From: Symsagittifera roscoffensis
Taxonomy: Eukaryota > Xenacoelomorpha > Acoela > Convolutidae
DNA: 64,000 nt
Direction of reading: 5' to 3'
NCBI RefSeq assembly: GCF_963678635.1
Contig: NC_087062.1
Location: 99,007,705 to 99,071,704, forward strand
The stretch's first letter is position 1. Every line of letters begins with the position of its first letter. The notes beneath the pieces were generated by a model that saw only the letters and a program-made list of their open reading frames with translations, was not told the DNA's origin and did no database searches. Shown in pieces: positions 11,841-24,600 of this stretch. Both the position numbers and the translations under genes were made by a program.

Positions 11841-14800
11841 AAAATGAATTTCAAACGATTTCGGAACAATGTGCAACCTTAAGATTCTTTACAATAAACT
11901 AATCTAAATGACAATAAAACATCTATTTACAAACGTTATTTACAGTTTCTTACATAAATTTTGATTCTAAACCATCAAGTTAAAAAATTAGCCAATCACA
12001 GTCGACCTCTAAAATTACTATTTAAGTTAAACTTTTTATAACCTCTGAAATTACTTATAAGGTTTTTAAATAATATGTCTGGAAATTTTTGAGCTATCAT
12101 TTTGATTTAGAAATGTACGTTTTTAAATGAATACCAAAAATATTGTGAGAATAAGTTGTCAGTGTTAACTCCCTGCTCCTTGTGCCATTCCCCCGGATTG
12201 GCACAGTGGAACCCGCCGACGCTCTAGAAAAAGGACGATAAAGGCCTTAGCATCTGATTATCAATGAAAAAGAGAGTCGGAATATTCCGGAATTTTAAAA
12301 TTTTCGATTCGAACCAGATCACTTCTGAGAAATGCCGGAACGGCCATTTTGAACCAAAAAAAAGAAAAAAAAACAGAACAGATGGAGACGCCAAAAAAAT
12401 AAGACGAAGAACAGTTGTGAAAAATAGAGAAGAAATGGAGCCTCTTATCGTGATAACAAGACACGATAAGACGCTTAGCTGAAGCAAAGAAAAAAGGACG
12501 CTTAAGTGGGACAGTTGGAGCGGATCCGTAGTCTCCCGTGCCGCGAGATTGGAGAGACAAGAGCGTGATCTCAAGAGGAAAACGAAACTGTAGGCCCCGT
12601 GTCCAGAAACTATCACACTGTGTGAGACTGTAAAATATGGTTTTAGCTGCTGTGATGTCCTGAATAGTTGAATTAACTCCGATTTTACAAAAACTCCAGT
12701 TTTTCAGAGCATGAGTAGCCAGAGAGAAGGAAAAATCAATCCATCTCCAATGGATTTAGTATATTATTGTCACTAAAAAACCAAAAAAAATTGGTTTCCG
12801 AGCCGTGTTTTTTAATAGTAATCACGTAGTCTGGGGATCCGAGACCCTGTTATGTAGTTATTTTCGCATGTAAGAAAAAGCTGATCAAAAGTCGTTTGAC
12901 TGATGGCCTAAAAATGGTAACTTCTTACTTAGCCCTAAACAGACATGAAAACCAACTGGCTAGATCTACACAGTAGAAAACGAGTAGAATTAAGGTAAAT
13001 AACGCCTGCCAGTCGTCAATAGGTGCATTTTTTACGCTCCGTCACCGTAAATGTTTGGGCGAAAGTTACACCTAAACTCATCGCGCGTGTTCAAGCCCGG
13101 TTTCTCTTCCCGACATGTTTTGCATCTAGTTTTAACGGTTTTGTTTGATTTTTCAACCTATCTATAATTTTCCAGCTAACCTCTGCGCTATTTACCTGAA
13201 AGTGGAGGCCTACCGCTTAGTCTGCTTTTTATGCTTCTCATTTCTAGTGGTCAAATGTCGAATATTTTGTCCGACATATGTGCAAGTGCATCCGTTACAT
13301 GATAGATTTTAAACTACTCTTGACTTGAGGTCATTAGAAAATGCTCACTTCAGTGATGGTTTACAAGAATCTGGTTCTCTTGTGGTGAAAACCACCCAAA
13401 CCTTGATGAAACGTCGTAACCTGATTGCAAATTATTGGCTTTGCTTACCTCTATATTGTACCATCAGCATTAGGGGCTTCGCATCTTTTGATGATTGAGC
13501 TGATGAACTCTTCTCACTATGACCTCGATGATTTTGCACAAAGCGTCTGCCGCCACCTTTGTGGACCAATTTTTGGGATACTGATTTGGCAGCCATTGCG
13601 CGCTAATAATCTTCCATTGCCTTATCAAATTGCTCTCAGTTAGGTGTTTTTACTTAAAACTCTCTGTACAGTGCCTTAGATAACAATTCTCTTATACTGA
13701 GTTGGGGCGCAGCTTCTATATTTTAGTATAGTCCCAGTATCTGTTGGTTTTTGATACCAATTACAGGTTATATCCCTATCCTGCGTTACATATATGTTCC
13801 AATCCTGGAACAGCAAATTCCCCTCTGAGTTAGTTTTCTCTCGAAGGAACAGCAGATTTTAATGAAGAGAATTGGTGGCATCGAGAAAATAAATTGGCTC
13901 AACTTTAACTGTTCTGTATTTTCCTTGTTAGTAATTTTGTAAAGATCATAACTTGAACTAGATTGTCAAAGAACATTGCTAACTTATGATGACTGCGATC
14001 TGTCAGCGCATTAAATAACTTTGACAAATATGCAAACACCTTTACAGGCGGGAGAGAATTTAAATAGTGTCAGATAAAGCTGACAAAAGTTGTGAAAATC
14101 CGTGTAAAGTCAATAATTACTCGGATTAAGGATAGGAACGGGGCAACCCGGGAACATCATAAAAATTTTAAATTCAGAGCAATCAGTTGTTTAATAAATC
14201 CTTCCTTGAGAAACCCTTTCAATAATAAATTCCTGTAATGATCACATAAGTCTGCGGGACCAACTTTGAATATCAAAAAGTTGGTCAACAGTTTTAGCAA
14301 CTCTCACATTCAACCTGCTTTGATCTAAATGATAGTGACCCTGACCCTCGTGCCGAAACTATTTTTACTGCCTCCAAGTACTTTCATTTTGCAGTTTGGT
14401 TTTTGAACGGTATGATCATTTTTCAAAAAAAAACTCATTATGTAAGGCAGCAAATGTAAAGAAGAAGGATGACCTGTTTTTGCAAGCAGTTCTCCTGGCA
14501 GCCAAGGTAGACTGGGTGTTTTTTCCCTTTGCCTACCCGGTTGTCTAAATATTGCTACGTAACTTAGAGACGCAGAGCCTCATCAGGGCCGGTTTTTTCT
14601 GTGCAGGTGGTAGTTTTCTCATTCTTGATTTCCAACCATCCGTTTGTTTAATTTTGTTTGCATTATATTATTTACTGTTCCCTAATTTTCGAAATTTTTT
14701 TTGTTTTCTGGCTGAGTGAGAACTAGTGAAGTAACTTCGGTTACCATGAAAATTTCTGACATACTGTTTTACATGTAACCTCGATTACCATGATAATTTC

Positions 14801-15230
14801 TGACCCTCTGATTATATGAAAAATAATGCAATACCCTATGGTGAAAAACTTCTGCTAGTCCCTCTGATTCATTTTTCTTGACAAGATCTTTTCAATAGAT
14901 CATGCTGCTAAAAGAAATGATCAGTTGCCTGGATAATTATTGTTTAACCCCACTTAATTTTTTTTAAATCAATTTTTTTTAAATGGTAATCAGAAGGTCA
15001 AAAGTATCATAGTAACCGAGGTTACAGTCAAAAGTCCCTTCATCACGTATTCAAGTCAAAATCCTTGGAATATTCTAGATATGGAAGTGATAATTATAAA
15101 AGGAGATGACAAGTGTTTAAGTCCTTTTCAATTAAAATCGATACGGGTTACGTTTCTTCAATAAGAACACGCTACTCGACACGAGAAAATATAATATACA
15201 AGTGTTACAAATTAAAAAATTCGTCGAAAG
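11841..15230. other. Long stretch without a recognised gene
   Basis: Open frames on both strands (for example 12224-12616 minus, 13425-13643 plus) show low-complexity or shadow-like translations with no motif. A 30-bp imperfect direct repeat lies at 14731-14760 and 14775-14804 (GTAACTTCGGTTACCATG versus GTAACCTCGATTACCATG). A perfect palindrome-like GTAACCGAGGTTAC lies at 15012-15025. The rest is AT-rich unique or old repeat DNA. Confidence 0.4.
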
Positions 15231-18043
15231 TTATTTTGTCATTTCTTGTTCCGAGTACGCAAGCGGCGTTCGCAATCTGTATTGCCAGGGAGATTCCTGT
15301 TTTAAAAAGCTGCCTGCTCTGGGTTCCTCAGTGCATATGCTTAGGTTCTTACAAAGCTTACTCAAAAAAGTTTCTGTGCTGGGGCCGGCCGCGCACTGAA
15401 TTTTAAAAGCTAGCGGTTGAAAAAGATATCCATCATTTACAAGATCTTTATACTTGTCAATTTTTCGCTCTTCCGCTTCAGCGTCAGCCGTACCAGGGTT
15501 ACAAACAGACCCGGCATTAATCCTACAAGGAGCTAAGGAGTCTACTACCGTTACATCCCACAAGGGCTGCTTACCAACAGCCCATGGAACGAGCGTCAAA
15601 CCGTCTGGTCGCTTCTGATTGGTCCTGTAGAGGTGTCGTGGTTCTAAAACAGACGGAATGTGAGTAGAAGATAAACTCTACTTTATAAGGGCATTCAGGT
15701 TTGAATGCCTAGAGAATCTCCATGCATTTTGGGTCAAGAATGACCATGCCAACCATCCTCGGTAACGTCTTTTCCGCACACGCATTTAAGCCGTTCGCAT
15801 ATTTTTGAGCCTAATCGAAGTCCTATCGCAATTCTGAGTTGTTGGTTTGACAGTTTTAATCTTAAATTTTTGCACGGGATGACGTTCAACCATTGGGAGC
15901 CAAATCTATCTTGGAACCCGTTGAATCTTTTTACGTCCGTTGGTTCGAGTCGTAAAATCAAGGCTGCAATTTCGCTGTCAAAAATTGGCTCCGTCCAATT
16001 TTTTTGGATTTCATTTTCCGGAGCCATTTCAATATTTCCAAGCTCAATTCACCGTTTAAGCGCATCATCATAGGTTCCATCCACATGCTCCAAACCAAAG
16101 ATTTCGCTCAAGGCATCATTTGCTCCTACAGCTGAGGCTAAGAAAGCGGTTAAAGCGAGTAGGCGAGCAGAAGAAACGCCCAAGCCAACTTTGGCTGCCG
16201 GGAGAACTGCTTGTAAAAACTGTTTATTATCCATTTTCACGTTAGTGACCTTGCATAACGAATTTCTTAGTAATTTGTCGTAGCGTTCCAAAAAATCATT
16301 TTGCAAAAAACAAGGGCTCGTACGCAAAAAATATAGGAGTTTTGGCATGCTGAAGCAATTTTTCAGGAGGTAAAAAACCATAATGGGCGTCTAGTTTGTC
16401 AATGACACCCGAGATTTTTTCAAGCTCCTAAATTTTTTCGTCGTGCAATTCTTTTCGGCAAAGTTCGCCAATTGGAATTCCTAAAATGAGGAGTTCTTCT
16501 TTTGTTTTTATTTTTATATTGGGGCATATTTTTCGGAATTGTGTTAAAATTGAATTATACTGTATACTAGTAGTCGGTCCCAAAAAACAAAGTTCGCACT
16601 TCTCAGTGTTCAAGCTCAGGCCGTAAATTTGTTCCGATTTCAGAGTGTTTTTAAGGTCCCGGAGTACTACCTCATAGTCTTCGGCTAAATTTCCATCATC
16701 TAAATACCAGATGTTAGTTTTCAACTCCAACTGTTTGACTAATGTATGAGTTGTTTCCGCAAAAAGAGGTGGGGCTTCAGGATCAACTTGCTGAGTTCCG
16801 TCTTCTGACATTATGACAGAGTTTCCGTAAAAAAGGTAACTAGGTTTACCATACCCGCAATGGGTGTAATTATACAATTCGGGCGATTTGAATAAACATG
16901 ATTCAGCAATGTTTCTCTATTTAGAGAGTTAAAGGCATTCTTAGAATCTAGTTTAAAAAAAAACAGTGCATTTTGGATTGTCGTCTCGTTCAATTAGGTT
17001 TCATAACGAGTGGGCAGCTATTTCTGTTCCTCGTTTGGTACCGCATCCTATCTGTACGTTTCCGAAAAAGATTTGTCGCTCGGAGAGGGCCTTGCTTCCA
17101 GGGCATTTAGACGCGATACGTCTCAGCGTGTTGCCTATGGCAATCGATCTCAACCCTCCGTCTATCTTTATGAGGGCGATAACCTTTCCGCCAAGACTAG
17201 GGGTTCGGGTATTTTGCCATCTCCAATGAGGTTTATCAGCTTAGTAAGCGATTTCAGAAAATAAAGTCCTGCACTGCCATTCGACTTACTAACAAGATCT
17301 TTAAAAATTTGAGGAACAATTTTATCAGGACCTGCTGCTGATCCGTTCAAAAAACACATTATCCTTTTGTATAGGTCGATATTGGTTACAAAAAAACTAT
17401 CCAACTTTTCTGGATTTGGAGCTGCAAATTTGGCTCGCTGAGGGTGCTTAGACAATATTTTTTGATAAATATCAGTTGAAAAAAGAGCAATTTTTTCATC
17501 CGAAGCAGCAAGCCTTATTCCTCCAATTACATTTCCATCATCAAGCTTACTACTTATTAGCTTTATTCTCTGCTCGAGGCCATTCGCTCGATTTTTTTTA
17601 TTTATCAAAGAGCTCATGCTTGTGGTCTGTTTGCGTCCACTTCTTTTCGGTTGCTCCAAAAAAAACAAGAACGACGTTGAAAAAATAGGCCATTTTGTAA
17701 CATCTTCTACATTGTAGACGATGTCATTTATTTTGTCCGACAGACTTTCCGCCATGGGAACACGCGAGTCTTTTGGTACTCTCTTGAGTACTTGGACATT
17801 TGAGATGGCTGTACTAACATAATTTTCTAGCACTAAATCATTACCTTTTGTTGCTTTATTAACAGATTTTACATCAACGCATAAAGGACACTGAAACCAT
17901 TGGGTTTTCTTAGAGTCGCTAAGAGAAAGATTCACAAAACTGATATGATACCAACTAGAACAACAATCACATCTAATCCAATTTATCAGTCCTGAAGGTT
18001 TTAAGCAATCTTTGCTTGTACACTCTTTGTTGTTGTTCCTCAT
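15231..18043 (-). pseudogene. LINE with PHD finger, reverse transcriptase and R2-type endonuclease (broken)
   Basis: Minus-strand frame-shifted blocks. At 18043-17168, an N-terminal PHD-like Cys/His cluster (CTSKDC, CDCCSSWYH, CPLC) leads into the start of a reverse transcriptase (SAAGPDKIVPQIFKDL). 16993-16811 holds palm motif A (LDSKNAFNSLNRE) and 16877-16428 holds motif C (WYLDDGN). 16381-16049 is thumb-like, and 16027-15734 ends with a zinc-knuckle start (KCVCGKDV, GWHGHS). 15640-15231 holds RPDGLTLVPW followed by LWDVTVVDSLA, which fits the PD...D core of the restriction-like endonuclease found in R2-type LINEs. Known role of the family: target-primed reverse transcription after nicking by this nuclease. 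At least five frame breaks make it inactive. The clade cannot be named from sequence alone. Confidence 0.8.
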
Positions 18044-18390
18044 CTTGACGCAGCATAAAGGTAAAAAAAGGATTTTGACTGGACTTTATGGGACTGAACT
18101 AACCCATGATAAGCGGTTAGTGAGAATTTTATAAAGCAAATAAAAAAAATACAGGACAATTAAATTAAATTTTAAAACCGAATTATATAAATCAAAAACA
18201 AGGAATAATCTCACCCGAGCTCAGTAGGTCCAGAGGTGCACCACCAGACTCTTCGAGCCAGTTCCAGTTCCCCACCTCCCCACAGAGAGCCACTTGACAG
18301 ACCTGTCTCTAAAATCCCTCAGAGGGCGCCTCTTCAGCGGCTCGTTTATTAGGAGGCTTTTGTACGTTCATTATCCTTCTATATAATATC
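18044..18390. other. Spacer between two head-to-head LINEs
   Basis: About 350 bp between the 5' end of the minus-strand LINE and the truncated 5' edge of the plus-strand LINE. GC-richer text around 18210-18340 shows no recognised protein. It is probably 5' leader of one element or older host DNA. Confidence 0.4.
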
Positions 18391-19879
18391 GCACTTCTTG
18401 TCGGTAAATTAAGCAATCTACGAACCGTCCTCGATAAAATTGTATCACTGGGTAAATTTTTCGGCTACCACGTGAAAGCATCCAAATGCCAACTCATTGT
18501 CAAGGATGAAAAAGTCGGTGAAGCTCAGAAATTCTTCGCAAATACAGGAATCACTATAAAGGCAGGAGCCCGAGTCCTTGGTTCAGTTATAGGAACAGAA
18601 TCTGAATGTAAAAAGTTCCTGGAGTTTCAACAGAATGAGCAAATCAACATTTTGAAAAAACTAACGAAAATCGCTAAAACCTCCCCTCAAAACGTTTATG
18701 CCTGCTATACTAAAGGAGTTCAAGAAAAGCTTTCGTTTCTTGCCAGGACAACGCCTAACACTATGGAAAACTTAGAAATATGTGAAAGTATTATCAAAGA
18801 ACAATTATTACCTAACCTAGTCGGTAAAGACACTTTAAACCCCCAGTTCCGTGAGATATCTTCCTTACCCCTTAAAATGGCCGGACTTAACATCAAGCTG
18901 CCATCCGATCATGAAAGCTACCTACAATGGTCTGAGGAAACATCACTAGTACTGGAATCTCAAAATCCTATTACAGCAGTAACACAGCAAGAAAAAATAT
19001 GAACGAAAATCAAAAAATTGAGAACTGATAGAACAAATCGAAAAAAAATAAAACAAACCTCATTAACTCCTTAAATGGAACAGATAAATACAAAATCGAC
19101 CTGGCCTCTGAAAAGGGAGCCTCTAAATGGCTCAATGCTCTACCACTGAGCAGATACAACTTCAACCTGAATAAATCAGAGTTCAGAGATGGTATTTACT
19201 TAAGATACGGATGGGAACCAACTAAAACCCCACTAAAATGTGCATGTGGTGCTGATTTTAACTTGACACATGCGCTTCACTGTGCAAAGGGTTGTTACAC
19301 ACACATAAGACACAATGAAAATAGAGACACATTCGCCAACCTCATGAACGAGGTTTGCCATGACGTCGAGATTGAGCCGAAACTTCAGCCGTTGCAAGGC
19401 GAAAGCTTTGTCAACAATTCAACTACAACTGAAGATGAGGCACGACTTGACATTAAGGCAAACGGACTCTGGGGTTCACGATTCAGCCGCGCTTTCTTTG
19501 ATGTAAAAATTTTCAACCCCCATGCCAAAACATCGCGAAAACTGCATAAGGATGCATACAAATACCACGAAACGCTGAAGAACTCCAAATATCATCAAAG
19601 AATTTATACGTAGAGCAGAGTAGCTTCTGCCCGCTAACTTTTGGATGCACCGGTGGCGCTGCTACAACAGCCACGCGGACGATGCGGCGATTGGCCGAAA
19701 AATTAAGTGAAAAAAGACAAGAAAGCTATCCAGAATCTATAAAGTACATAAGAACTAAAATCAGCTTCGCGCTCCTGAGGAGCTCTATACTTCGTATAAG
19801 GGGGTGCAGATCGCTACGCAAAATTCAATTTATCGACAACTCCATAAGCGCTACTGTAGAGGAAGGACGGCTAAGATAA
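18391..19879 (+). pseudogene. 5'-truncated second LINE: RT thumb and C-terminal restriction-like endonuclease
   Basis: Coding similarity begins right after where the RT catalytic YxDD motif would be (GKLSNLRT, then KFFGYHVKASKCQLIVKDEK), so the element is 5' truncated, as is common for LINEs. The frame breaks at a stop near 19000 and resumes at about 19059 (KGASKWLNALPL). A zinc-knuckle follows (CACGADF...HALHC, RHNENRD at about 19240-19330). Then ARLDIKANGLW and AFFDVKIFNP fit an Asp...Asp-Val-Lys nuclease core. After a stop at 19613 the tail continues in another frame (MRRLAEKLSEK, FALLRSSILRIRGCRS) to 19879. It differs clearly from the minus-strand LINE beside it, so it is a separate family. 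Inactive. Confidence 0.78.
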
Positions 19880-21000
19880 TGTAACAGTCGCCTACTTCGG
19901 TCACATATGAGGCTTAAGAAAAATAGGCCCTATAACCATTGGCTCAAGAGTCAGGGACACTATCTCTTGTGTTTTTCTACCTCAAGAACGGTCGGAGCCA
20001 ATTCGGTTCGCTTGCGACATGAGACTAGAACCCGTTACAGCTTAAAGGCTACTACCAAAAGATCCCCCCACTCTAGAAAATAAGAACGTCCCCATACTTA
20101 GGTCTCGAGATACCCAAAATACACGAACGCCGTTAAAAACAGGGTCGGAACAATCCGTTAAGTTACTTTTTATTGGACAGTGGAACTTTGATCCATTTCA
20201 GATGGATCAACTTAAAACTCGCCTTATCTCAACATAACAATCATAAAACACACTCGAGAAAATTAAATTAGGAACTCACATGTTGACGCACTCGAGTATA
20301 AGGAGTAATTAAATTAATGAGCAACTCGAGAATTAAATAAGATAACTTGATAAGTTCAATACTGATCAGTTTTAATAACAGAAATAAGTTTAGACTCTAG
20401 AATTGAAGTTTTAGTCTGAACCATTGGGACACTCAAGCTGTCCACCTTTCCGTTGAAGGTTCACTCTGGTTCAGTTTGAATAATTGCACTCTTATCTCGT
20501 GACTATCTCTCCTCCTATTTTAGGATAAGACGGCTCTACTCGTGTCTTATTTTGTATCTGGAAATTGCGAATAGCAATTTCCTGCTGTTTTCTTAAGTAT
20601 TTTCCCGCAATTGTAAATTCGGTCGTTCTGTTTTTTCACTTTGTGTTTTCAGTTGTTGCGAGAAAACTGAACATGACAGGCTCCATTCGAAATTTTGAAA
20701 AATAAAACTTCACTCCAAAATCACGTATTTTCGTGTCCTTCAAGTTCAAACTTCCAGATATGACCGACTGGCACATAAATTAACATTACGACGATGCATT
20801 TAATGCTGATTTATGACATCATTGCTGATATATATGCATTTAATATCGCTGGTAAGGCCCTATCCAGCTGGTGCACTTACCGTAACTAAACGGAAGGGCC
20901 CCTTTTGTAATTTAGTTTTTAAAAAAAATATTATTTTTAGCCAATTAGACTAAAAGTCAATTGCTATTTCGTTTTTTTTGATGAATAGGCACTAGAAGAT
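19880..21000. other. LINE 3' flank, inverted repeat copy and OTUD5 upstream region
   Basis: About 19935-20120 is a reverse-complement copy of the 5781-5945 repeat core (shared TAGTAGCCTTTAAGCTGTAAC-type text). 20250-20340 contains CTCGAG three times, each followed within 20 bp by ATTAAAT. 20560-21000 is the 5' flank of OTUD5. No CpG-rich or TATA promoter stands out. Confidence 0.45.
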
Positions 21001-21003
21001 CAG

Positions 21004-21062
21004 GTAAGCAGTACTGTCATTCAAGTAAAGTAAAAGATGCACTGATAGAAAAATCATTTCAG
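21004..21062 (+). other. Possible 59-bp intron in the OTUD5 5' leader
   Basis: A good donor (CAG|GTAAGC at 21003/21004) and a good acceptor (CATTTCAG| at 21062) lie just 5 bp before the start codon. This would be an unusually short intron. Alternatively the acceptor belongs to a longer leader intron, or is a spliced-leader acceptor in lineages that trans-splice. Direct sequence evidence is the two splice motifs only. Confidence 0.35.
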
Positions 21063-21067
21063 GTGAT

Positions 21068-21652
21068 ATGACGATTCTACCAAAGAAAAAAATCAATAGC
21101 AAAGAGAAAGGAGACGCAGAAGCTAATTATCACAGACAGCAGAGATACAATCATGGTCAGCGTCATGGAGCCGCAGTTGGAGCGCCAAATGACGTGGCAA
21201 GATACCCATATAGTACTGTTTCTTCAAATTTGAACTATTCCAGCTACGCGAATGGACATTTCGTGTCTTCTGGGATTTCTGAGGCACGAGGAGGTTGGTA
21301 CGATAATAGGGATATATCTCAAAATCTGATCAACAATCGACAGGCATTGGCAGCACAGTCGGCTTCTGATGAAATTCACCTTGGACTAACGGCTTACTCG
21401 ACAAATAGTGGTGGCGGAGTGTCGAAAAGAAAAAAGAAACGTGAAGCAAATATTTCAGCTTCAATTGCATCTGGAAAAACAGTATCGAGAAATACAAGAA
21501 TCGAACATACAAATATTGAAGACTCGAATGAGAATATGGATCAGCAACCTTGTGGAAGCTCCACAGCTCCTTTGAAAACTGGCCTGCCCTCACCACCCCA
21601 TCAAAACTCCGAGGACGAATACGACACTCAAAATGAAATTTCTAGCCAAGAG
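21068..21652 (+). CDS. OTUD5: OTUD5 exon 1 (N-terminal disordered region)
   Basis: 195 codons ending in phase 0 at a consensus donor GAG|GTAAGA. Rich in Ser, Asn and Gly, with a basic patch KRKKKREAN near residue 120-128 that could act as a nuclear-localisation signal (inference). Ends with the conserved SEDEYD acidic motif just before the OTU domain. Confidence 0.9.
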
Positions 21653-24600
21653 GTAAGAAGGTTTATCTTAAACGGAGGGGTCTCGCATAACATTTGTGGC
21701 AAGAAATTATAGCCACTAAGCAAAAAAATGCATACCATTTGCGTTATACGTAGTTATTCTTGACATTATCAAAGGTCAGATGATTTTTTAAAAAAAAATT
21801 CCCAATAAGGCGCTATAAGTAACTTCTCAAACTAGTTTCACTTCAGTAAAACTTAGTTTTCACGGCCTCACTAAAAGGTTGTCGCCTTATGATAAGCCTA
21901 CTCGCTCGCTTTTTTTCGCTCTAAATTAGACTAGAAACCACAAAATGCAAAACAGCTTTTCTCGACCGATTTTTTAAGCTGTTCGAATCGCGACATGAAT
22001 TTTCGTGGTACCTGAAAAGAATGCAAACTTGAAAAAGCACTTGAAGATAAAGATCTTCCCCACTTTTAGTGATCGGACTAAAAATTAGATATATCCACTA
22101 GAGGGTCTGTATTTAACTGCAGCTCTGGACATACTGTCTCTAAATTTTGAATAGTTGTTTTGATGGTTGTTTTATTTAGCGAGAACTGCGTTTCGAAAGA
22201 CAGCTCAAGGCGAAGAAGGGATTCCTCATCAAGAAAATGAAAGAGGACGGTGCTTGTCTTTTCAGGGCTATATGTGAGTTGAAGGTTTCTCTATCGTGTA
22301 ATTCAGTCCTGCAACTAAAACTCACTGCAATCAATTTAATGATTTCTGTTTTAGCCGATCAAATTTATGGCGACCAGGATATGCATTCAATAATCCGGAA
22401 CTTGGTCTGCGATTACATGGTAAGATAGAAGCTGCCTTGAAACTGCGATTACATGGTAAGATAGAAGCTGCCTTGAAACAGTGTTTTAGAACCGTTCAAA
22501 ACAGTTTTAAAACAAGGCCATTTTGCTCTGCGGTTTTTAACATCAGGTCGATACAAGTGAGCCACTAAAGAAATTGTTTTTTTTGGCCGCCAGATGTAAG
22601 GTTTGCACCTAATGCTTCGTATCCAATGTTCGGTGGTCAGAAAGTGACCCAATCCGCAGGGAAGACAGCCATGGATTAGGTTTTTGAAAATCCGCGAAAT
22701 CCTAGATGGTTATATCTTACTTATTAGCCGAGAACAATTTTCTTATATTGTAACTGTTTTAGAACGTTTTAAGTGCAGTAAAAATACTTTTATAACCAAA
22801 CCTGAGTATAACAAATAGATTTTTTTGTGTAATTTGTCGTATTTTGCTGGATTTTATTCTCTTTGCGACAATATTTTCCCCAGCCTGAGATTATTTATCG
22901 CTTTTAGATTAATTGAATTTGATTGGACGCTATTCAAAATTTCAGCTGTAAAGTTTCGAGAAAGCTGACATTTTGGATGTAATTTAGATGAAAAACCGGG
23001 ACTTCTTCCAACAATTTGTGACTGAGGATTTCAACAGATATATAGAGAGAAAGCGAGTGGACAGCGAACACGGGAATCACGTGGAGCTACAAGCAATATC
23101 AGAGATGTACAATCGACCAATTGAGATCTACATCTATGACTCGGAGCCCTCGAACGTCTTCCAATCCTCCTACAGGACTGATGATCTCCCAATTAGACTG
23201 AGCTATCATAATAACATACATTACAACTCAGTCTACGACCCCTACGCCGCATCAGTTGGAGTCGGGTTGGGACTGCCTTCGTTCACGCCTGGGGTGAAAA
23301 GATTATTTACTTCACTTTTTATACTTGTGTTATACAACGAGCTAACTTTTTTTTACCGGACGTCGCACATGTGTGTTCAACTTCAACTCTCAGTTTTCTT
23401 GCAGTATATGTGTATAAAGCAGAGCTGAAGCTCAATTGCCACTGAGGGTATTAGTACTGGCTATTATAATTGTTCCGACTTTTGAAGAAAGTGACGAATT
23501 GTTTGAGATGGTTTTGTTTTTTTTTATTCAGACAAATTTAGTTTTGTAATGAGCCATTTGAAAATCATTTTGGGGATCTAAATCCAAAGTGAGTTGTGAA
23601 AGAATAGGAGTATTCGATTGCCCCTAGCGTTAACTGTGATATTTTTGGTTTTATGCAAAATGCAGCTTCGTCTCGTGTTATGTTTAGTATAGATCATTGT
23701 ATTCAAAACAGAACTTTTGTTCACGAAGTTTATCAAGTGACTGTACCAAAGTTGCTTCGCTTTTACTACGGTTGACTTATTGAACTTTGAGTTCAATCGA
23801 AGCTTGAATTGATATTTGGATTAATCTTTCGAACAAAACAATTTTTTCATGTTATGTTACCCAGTTAATCATTCGATGATAACTTTGCATGCCATGTTGC
23901 CTCTTTTTCATGTTATGAGTGTTTTTTGCCCTGCAAAAGCAAATGATACACGACTCAATTATTTTCATGGGGATATTATAACTTTACGGTCGTAAACTTT
24001 CGTTTTGCCGTCCTGAAAAAAATTATTTTTCGTTTTAAGTTCTCTGCTAGTTTTGAAAAATGACTTGCAGCTTTCAGGAATTTGAACGATACAAAGCTTT
24101 TCGCTTTCGAATATTAGATGATATTATTAACTTTAGTTGCATTTGTTTTAGTTCGTCTCATTCTGAAAGGGTTTTTCGATTTTTGGGAGCACATACTCCT
24201 GAAACAAGAAAAGATTTCAATTTTTTTTGGCAGGCCGCTAACTTCTCTTTCAACTCGTTTATTGATTTTATTTTTTTGCGCGTTTCATGTTGCCGCACAG
24301 AAATTCTTCACTGATTGACAAAAAAGATAACTTATTTGGTTGTTTATTTAGTTTATGTGCTTGTGTTTTTTAAGGTGGCAGAGAAGACACAGATGAAGGA
24401 TGCGATTCGGGCGAGTGAGTCACTGTACATAGAGCAGGCTATGTACGAGGACAAATTGAGACTGACGGATTGGGAGGCGACAAGTGAGGCCATCAGTGAG
24501 GCAGTCCTCAGAGAGTCCCGACTGCAGTTCCTCCGGGACCAGGAGAAGAAGCAGCAAACTCAGCAGGGGGGCAGTTTCACCTCAATCACAAACAACAACA

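Noticed and set aside
12224-12616. 130-codon minus-strand open frame and overlapping plus-strand frame
   Set aside because: Both translations are biased by low-complexity A/T runs, with no motif, splice context or homology that I recognise.
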